Assembly (NCBI GenBank): GCA_914767715.1
Contig: OU612069.1
Coordinates: 23,435,387-23,495,386, forward strand
DNA length: 60,000 nt
From: Membranipora membranacea
Taxonomy: Eukaryota; Bryozoa; Gymnolaemata; Cheilostomatida; Membraniporidae
Direction of reading: 5' to 3'
A program made the position numbers and the translations under genes. Shown here piece by piece: positions 53,543 through 60,000 of the stretch. Within the stretch, counting starts at the first letter, position 1, and every line of letters starts with the position of its first letter. Under the pieces are notes generated by a model. That model did not search any database and had not been told where the DNA came from. It was given only the letters and a program-made list of their open reading frames with translations.

Positions 53543-53690
53543 TAAAATGACTTGGATGCATGTTATATATTGTCTGTTACTAACTTTTCCTTCTTTAATT
53601 AAAGCGACCTAGTCTCCATTGTCAAATTTTTTTCCTGCTAATACTGTTCTCCAACAATTCACTGTATTGACTTATCGTACCAAAAATGGA
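53431..53690. repeat. Direct repeat, copy 1 (partner 54519-54762)
   Basis: Shares with 54519-54762 the words GTGTATAAACAGATGGGCAA, TTTCCAGTTGCGAGTTTC, TTTAATTAAAGCGACC and CACTGTATTGACTTAT. The match runs past the GTGTAAACTCGGCT end into about 150 bp of further sequence. Offset is 1088 bp. Confidence 0.9.
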
Positions 53691-53928
53691 TGGTTTGACA
53701 TAACTCACAAATTTTCCAACTGCAGCATAACGTTCAATTTCAGTTAATGTCTGATTATCTCCTAATGCGATAGAGGAGCCAGCATAAATTATATAAATTC
53801 AGTTGATATTTATTGATAGGGGACATCCTATTTCGATGTTCGTCTAAGTTCACAATTTCAACAAATAAGGGCACTGTCAATTATACCACAAGTCAATCAT
53901 TTTCTATATAATACTTCATGGTCTAATA

Positions 53929-53958
53929 TTTAAGTGGTAAATGCATTTACCACTTAAA
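53929..53958. repeat. Perfect 30-bp palindrome
   Basis: Two-fold symmetric around 53943/53944, with half-site TTTAAGTGGTAAATG and no spacer. Lies between the two copies of the direct repeat. Confidence 0.9.
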
Positions 53959-54518
53959 AGATTATAAAATAGTAACAAGGTCTGTAATTGTTTCAGGAGA
54001 ATTTGTGCCTTATTTGAAGACAGGTTTTCTTTTACTATTTTTTAATAGCTGGACGCAAAAAGCAGTGCTATAATAACAAGATTTTTCCAATGCAATTTCG
54101 TCAGTTAACTAATTTTTAAGCTTTTTTTTCCAAGTTTGTCAACCTAAAAAATAATTAAGCAAAAACAACACCGGTGATGAGTTTTGGTTCTCAGATCGTT
54201 TCGAAATATAATACTACAAGGCCTGGAGTGAGGGTTTACATGAAATGCTAAACATTAAAAAGCTTCGAATATTATCACATTTTTGGTATTTTTACTTACC
54301 TTAGATCCCTTTGAACTTGCACAGAAGGGTCATAGGTTGACTGTTTAATATTCATTTTTACGATTTTACTCAATCCATAAATTTGTTAGCCGTATTTTTG
54401 TATTATATTTCCGTTATCAATAGAAATTTCACCAGTTAAAAACCTTCAACACGAATCAAATAAATAGTATGCCTTACAGTATGTTCTGATGCCATAATCT
54501 TAACAATATTTGATTTGC

Positions 54519-54762
54519 CTGTGTATAAACAGATGGGCAACTGCAAGTTCATATTACAAGTTTCTAGGTTTTCTCAAATTTTCCAGGTTGCGAGTTTCCA
54601 GTTGCGAGTTTCCTCTGTGTAAACTCAGCCTGAAAGGTTTGACTTGGATGCGTGTTATATATTGTATGTTACTAGCTTTTTAATCTTTAATTAAAGCGAC
54701 CATTGTCAAATTTTTTTCCTGCTATTACTGTTCACCAACAATTTACTGTATTGACTTATAAA
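54519..54762. repeat. Direct repeat, copy 2 (partner 53431-53690)
   Basis: Second copy, with scattered substitutions and small deletions (for example the segment CTAGTCTC after GCGAC is missing). It lacks the left half of the MITE-like element. Confidence 0.9.
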
Positions 54763-56472
54763 TCTTATATGTAATTGATTTGGGGTTACTAGTAGTTCAT
54801 CTCCTAAAGGGGCACCCCCAGTTTTATTTCTGTTCATGGAGGTACGAAAAGACTACAACACACAAAAATATTGAATTGCGCGATTTTCTGCAAGAAAATT
54901 TTGAAACTTTCGGTGATATCTGATATAGAACATGGTGTCAGATCTCAACTAAGGTGTGGGAGTAGGAGATTGTAGCCTGCCTGCATATCACAACATGTCT
55001 ACAAATACATTCACATGCAAAACGTTAGTGCAGCAGTGAATATAACTGCAACGCTTTAAATTTTCCCTCAGTTCTGCCAGGCAGCTCATTGATTCTAACT
55101 CATATGTGATGCCAGCGGTGACAGTTATTATATGAGGCTGTAATGCTTCAGGCAAATCACTTATTGGAATTAAAGCCTTCAACACTATATCTCTGAGATA
55201 TGTATTGAATGCCTACTGAGTCTCATGATAGCCAGCCTAAATTACTGTGCATATTTCTTTGTCTATTCAAGTGGCACAATGATGACGCTTAGTAAGTGTT
55301 GATTGAGAACACATTATCCCGGATCAGGCATAACACATATCTGAGATCAAATATCCAAAGTTCAACTCCATCCTCATGAGGTTGTTTCCACACCTTAGCA
55401 TACAGTCGAATGATTAGTATGTATCCATTCCTGGTTTGCACATTCCAGAAGTTATGTCCAGTTGACTAAAACACAGTCATCACACCACGAGGATGATTCA
55501 TGTTCTGCTGTCTACTCGATTGTATAACTGATGGTAACAGAGGAAAAAAGTTACCCATAATCCCCTCAGCGCGATGTAAGTTCTCAATAACTGAGCGGTG
55601 AATCTCTCACATTATGTTAATACAGCACTAGATATGTTATAGCTAAACCAATATATGAATGATTAGTACCAAATTTTAAAAAGGACTATTATCGAAAAAA
55701 GAAGTTAGACAAAACTGAAAGAGTTGTGCACTATTTAAATTTTTCGATATAAAATAGCAAAATTGAGATTGAGAGGTCAAACTATAAACTTTTGCAAGAA
55801 TATCCAATGTAGGTGAGTTGAGAGATTAACATTAGAGAATTTTCCAGCAAAGTATGAGTAGTAATTGAGAAGACTAGAAAAGGATTCAGAAGAGATAACT
55901 CCCTTTCCCTATTTTTTAATAGCCAGAAATAGATCGAGAAACATTCCAGAAGACTCAATGTGAGTGTCAGGTTTGCAGGGCTCTCAGGAGATATATGGTT
56001 CTATTGCAACCAAAAGTATAAATTTATTTCTATTTCACCATAATCTCTGACTTGCAATAATATAACAATAGGCAACAAAATCACTGAAAACAAACAATTT
56101 AACAACATTCATAAGATTGAGATAAACTTATTGTTATCAACAACTAATGTAATCATTTCTTAGCAGGAGGTAGGCCGCAAAGCACATAGCAAAAATCTTA
56201 CATAATACAATGAAAATTGAATAACAAGAAAACATTCCAACTCACAGGTCTTTGATATTGGCACCTCTTTGGTTCTTTCTTTCTGTACACAGATGGTGTT
56301 TTCTAAGAGTTTGCATCAAATTTCTTTCGCCAGGTTCCTGATTTACAATCTTGAAACGTTCTTCTCTCATTTAATTCAAGTATGAGTAAGTATTATATCA
56401 AAAATATACAATATTTGCGTTCACTGAAACATCAATTGTGTCAATATACTCCCATTAGCCTCAAAGAGTCTT
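54763..56472. other. No gene recognised; 3' flank of the WSC gene
   Basis: AT-rich DNA downstream of the WSC gene stop. The minus-strand frame 54988-55185 has no domain. Nothing else recognised. Confidence 0.4.
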
Positions 56473-56681
56473 TCAGTTAACGAGTAATTTTGGATGTTGT
56501 TTATATCCCGTGATATTATTAATTTTTACGTTATGAGAATTATAATCAGATTGAATTCTCAGAGTATCAGCAGGTGATGAACAGTTATAGGAGTACTCTA
56601 TACCTATTCCAGCTGCCCTCTCATTGGTCAATGAGCAAATCTGATCAGTACTTCCTAACTCTGTGCTGACAGCTGGCACTC
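56473..56681 (-). CDS. WSC gene: terminal exon of unknown fold
   Basis: 209 nt, CACTAG acceptor, phase 1 entry, ends TGA. Encodes VPAVSTELGSTDQICSLTNE, then GIEYSYNCSSPADTLRIQSD and a short tail. Not recognised as a known domain. Confidence 0.75.
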
Positions 56682-58333
56682 CTAGTGTATGAAACAATAA
56701 TTGGAATTAGAAATTGCTATCATAATTCTGAATGTCCGTTACCTGTGGTACAAATTTGTTTTCGCCACACCACCAAATTGTTAAATAGAGCTTCGTTTAT
56801 TACCAACTGAATTATTTTTTGAGCAGAAATCTAGCATTTGCAAAACAACCAGTATCTTACCGTATAGTCGCCATACAGAGTTCAAGTATATTCCACCGCA
56901 GATTTGGCTGGGGTTTCCTTCACATATCATATCACAGTCTTCGGTATCATCAAGGGGCCCATGTCTACCATATGTGTTACCACAAAAACACTCGTATGAA
57001 TACTGTAGTCCCATGTATATGTAATCTGTAAGAATCAGATTAAAGATTATTGAATTGTCTCAAATGTGTTAAGAGTTTAAACCTACACCTGTATTGAGTA
57101 GACAGCTTTGTTCATTCAAGCTATGTATAAAGCCATGATCTTCATTGCGTCCGATGTAACTGGACAATTTATATATTTAAGAATATAAGATGGAATCAAT
57201 TCCTTGAATCAATTTATTGAAGGGGAACAGATGTTTCAAATGCCAAAAGCCACTTCTTTGGCAGCACATTGCGGAGGTTTTATATTATGAAAACATTTTG
57301 AATGTTCCTGATTGTGATGAATTACTACACCATAATTAATGTTACCTACTCTCAATCCAATGTTTGTACTGCAAGCAAGCAGCAAAACTGAAGCTTGACA
57401 TAAATGGAAAATGCTGCAATTTCAGTCAGAATATTTTTGTTGTCCTGAGTTTACCCTTTGAGCATGTGCAATAAAACAGGGAAAGGAAAAAACAGGTTAT
57501 CTTGGTTATCTTTAAGTGTGAGATTCAGTCATCATGTATAACACAAGGTTTCACACCCCACAGCAGTGGCTGCTGGCTAAACTCACTCTGCTTGCAGGAT
57601 AGCCTTGTGACATAGTCTATCTCTGCAGCACAGCAGTGGTGGCGCTGCCTTCCATCAAGAAAGGCAACTCCCAGGGTTCAAGGTTATGAGATATCAAAAA
57701 CAGTGTTCCATTTAGGACCAAATATTTCCAAATTATGGGTTTCCATTGTTTTCCCAATTTTGGTACTCAGACTAGGTGAATTAGTTCAAGCCCTATGCTG
57801 CAGAGACGAACGTATGCTTCAACAGTTCGCACATGCGCAGACTGGGCTAAACTCTATGTTATGCACAACGTCAAACTGCTTATTTACACTGCTTTTATTC
57901 TGACCTGAATATTTTCTTGGCATGAAAGATACTATGTTACTTATTCAACGGATTATATTTTTAAAGATGTAATTTGAAATGTGTTTTTATTGCTATGGCT
58001 GCCCATTCTTGCCCGGTAGAGAAAAAGGTGTTCCCAGCCCTCTAAATTGCTTTAACAAGGTCATCGAAAGAAATTTCTTCCAGTAAAACTTTTTTTCATC
58101 GTATCAGTGCTCTAAGCATGGGTGATAAGGAGAACGTGTTATGCTCTGTGATATAAAAACAAGTTTCATTCACCAATACATATTAAGGAACTACACACCT
58201 CTAGCTACACAGTAGTCCCGACATGTATATATGGTCATTTCACCATTAGCATTACCATAAGCGACTCCATCCAGGTCACGAGCTTCATTATCATCTTTAA
58301 AGCAACCAATGTAACTTTCATCTGCCTGTGCAT
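56473..58333 (-). CDS. WSC-domain extracellular protein, 3' three exons
   Basis: Exons 58333-58199, 57025-56861 and 56681-56473 join in phase (phase 1 at both internal introns), with TGA at 56473. Exons 1 and 2 encode a complete WSC domain: SYIGCFKDDNEARDLDG, MTIYTCRDYCVAR, then GLQYSYECFCG, DCDMICEGNPSQICGG and SVWRLY, with the eight expected cysteines. WSC domains bind carbohydrate in the fungal and animal families studied. The last exon encodes about 69 residues of no recognised domain with two cysteines and two N-glycosylation sequons. The first exon is entered in phase 1, and its DAQADES start looks like a mature N-terminus; a signal-peptide exon should lie above 58333 but was not found. 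Confidence 0.8.
56861..57025 (-). CDS. WSC gene: second half of WSC domain
   Basis: 165 nt, TTACAG acceptor, GTAAGA donor, phases 1 to 1. Contains YSYECFCGNTYG, DCDMIC and ICGG of the WSC signature. Confidence 0.85.
57026..58198 (-). other. Intron of the WSC gene
   Basis: About 1.2 kb between the two WSC exons. The plus-strand frame 57703-57903 has no domain. Nothing recognised. Confidence 0.45.
58199..58333 (-). CDS. WSC gene: first half of WSC domain
   Basis: 135 nt, TTTCAG acceptor, GTGTGT donor, phases 1 to 1. Contains YIGCFKDD and TCRDYC of the WSC signature. Confidence 0.85.
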
Positions 58334-58369
58334 CTGAAAGTAGAGCATGAAACGAAATGAATCGAAATT

Positions 58370-58440
58370 GCAGGGTGGCATAGTGGTTAGGATTTGAGCT
58401 TCTCAAACTGAGAGGTGCAGGTAAAAATCATGGTCACTCC
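58370..58440 (+). repeat. tRNA-derived SINE head
   Basis: GCAGGGTGGCATAGTGGTTA and the following GGATTTGAGC match a tRNA 5' half with A box. GAGAGGTGCAGGTAAAAATC is a degenerate B box at the correct spacing. Not an intact tRNA. It begins about 40 bp upstream of the first WSC exon. Confidence 0.65.
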
Positions 58441-58536
58441 CAATGTTGGTGATGATGGTGAGCTCTTCATATATTTCTCTAGCTTGTTCATCCTTAAATT
58501 GTACAAGGGTGCGCTAAATAGATGAACATATCTTAA

Positions 58537-58913
58537 AGGGCAACCAAGGTTTCGCAGCAATGCATTAATGGGTAGGAAATAATGTGCTGGGCAGCATCAG
58601 CTTTGTGCATTACGCGATGCAAAACTCAAAGTAGTTGCTGACTCTAAGCTGGGTAACACTTCAGTTTAGGGGAGGTTCCAAGACTTTGCTGTAATAATTA
58701 TAGAGCACAGGCTAAATAATAACAGGAACAGGAAACTGCTATGTGGTATTCTCTTTTAGCTGAGTTTGAGTGCCTGATGGAAGAAATGTTTCACAAGAAT
58801 TCTGGCTGAATAATCATCCGAATTATATTTTGTCTTTTTCCCAATGCAGAAGGTGCAATCTGCTATTAATCAATGGCCATCAATGAGAAGTTCTTTGAAA
58901 CCTTGGTTGCCCT
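58537..58913. mobile_element. TTAA-type MITE, copy 2
   Basis: 377 bp, same terminal inverted repeats as copy 1, flanked on both sides by TTAA (58533-58536 and 58914-58917). The interior matches copy 1 throughout, with substitutions and a short insertion near the right end. Confidence 0.9.
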
Positions 58914-58917
58914 TTAA

Positions 58918-60000
58918 GCATACTTTCAAATTGCCCAGAAAGGTGCACTTAAAAGCATATAAAATTTATATTATTATTGTTTATATGTTACAAGGAACGG
59001 GTGCCTTGACAATAGTGCCTTCCGCCAATGATAATGTGTCCATGGAAAGCAAACCTGACTATGCTGGTTCGGTCTGGAGTATAAGCATGAGAGTGATGGG
59101 GTGATGTTACTGCACAACTAAATATTGTATTGCTGACAACAACAAAATCCCTCAGAGTCTCAATGCTACGGTCTTGATTATTTTTTAGTAAGTATATGCT
59201 TAAACACGATTAGCTACGATAAAACAACTATTTTGTCATGGTTTTAGCTACATATTTGTTCAGGACTGAGAATTTCAAGTATAGCCTTCAGATTCATGTA
59301 GAAGTTGATTGATAATATTCTGAGCAGTTATTAAGCAATTTTAGACCATTGTATTTCATCCCTCACTTTCTCAGAGGAAAAACACCAGTATGAAAGATTT
59401 CATGATAGTTATTATTCCTGTTGTGTGATAAAAAGATTTGTTATTAATAACAGGAAAAGCTATTTCGGATTTCTTAATTGTAGGTAAAAAACTCTTTTTA
59501 ATTCAAGTCTTGTCCTATCCAATTATACGATATCAAACACAGCAGGAAATTGTGATATGATTGGAAAGGGCTAGGATAAGAAAGACCGAGGTATTTTCAT
59601 CAAATAAAGAGCATACTGTGGATATATCTATGAATTTGGCATGGCAAAAATACAAAACGGATAATTTTGGTATTGCTCTTGGAGACGGAGAATATGTAGT
59701 TTGAATATGTTTCCGGATTGAAATTCCTGGAACAACATTGTAATGTGCCTATCTTGAAGTCATTGTTGTGCGTGACATCGAGTTGTCAAGAAGCAAAAAA
59801 CTCAACTCGATAATTTTGTTATAAATTTTGGTTATTTTATGGATCAAAATACTCGTGCAAAGAAGCGGAAGCGGAAAAACAAAGAACAAAATGGTAACTA
59901 TCTATTGTATGCAGTTTCTAAAGGAAAAATAACGGGATTATTCAAGAACTGGCTCTCCTGCAGCCATTCCGTAATTGGTATTAAATCATCCGCATATAAA
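58918..60000. other. No gene recognised
   Basis: AT-rich DNA to the window edge. The 5' exon of the WSC gene should lie here or beyond; I could not identify a signal-peptide exon on the minus strand. Confidence 0.4.

Noticed and set aside
1-60000. CRISPR arrays, operons, riboswitches, prokaryotic promoters
   Set aside because: No regularly spaced short repeats with unique spacers and no compact gene organisation; introns and retroelements show a eukaryotic genome.

Overview
This is AT-rich animal nuclear DNA. Genes are split into short exons with GT/AG introns, and much of the rest is transposon debris. The protein domains recognised (WSC, HYR, sushi, calcium-binding EGF, EGF, an NHL-like beta-propeller) and the transposon types (DIRS, BEL/Pao, APE-type LINE, tRNA-derived SINEs, foldback elements, TTAA-flanked MITEs) point to a marine invertebrate. 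A hemichordate, echinoderm, amphioxus or lophotrochozoan would fit; the species cannot be named from the sequence alone. No prokaryotic features, rRNA genes or intact tRNA genes were seen.

Layout. 1-5 kb: no gene; a dispersed repeat, a 46-bp perfect hairpin, degenerate tandem repeats and a 0.46-kb direct duplication. 5-9 kb: retroelement remnants, chiefly a 3'-truncated, frame-broken DIRS-like element on the minus strand (gag, RT, RNase H; no tyrosine recombinase seen). 10.5-15 kb: a decayed APE-type LINE on the plus strand whose ORF1 is interrupted by a 1.8-kb inverted-repeat insertion. 15.5-36.7 kb: the main gene of the window, on the minus strand. I could thread 22 exons with compatible splice phases into one 926-residue secreted protein made of two tandem copies of a beta-propeller-like module joined and followed by EGF domains. 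A BEL/Pao retrotransposon sits in its fifth intron.

39.2-41.7 kb, plus strand: a damaged EGF/sushi/HYR gene. 42.1-48.2 kb, plus strand: a secreted cysteine-rich gene of no recognised family, with two frame lesions and a 685-bp foldback transposon in one intron. 48.2-56.4 kb: intergenic DNA with a CATGTC hexamer array, a MITE copy and a 1.1-kb-period direct duplication. 56.5-58.3 kb, minus strand: the 3' exons of a WSC-domain gene whose 5' end was not found. The last 1.7 kb holds a SINE head and a second MITE copy.

All four host genes appear to encode secreted or cell-surface modular proteins. No pathway can be assigned; an extracellular-matrix or recognition role is only an inference from domain content. 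Exon boundaries were read by eye from splice consensus, phase and internal homology, and have no transcript support.
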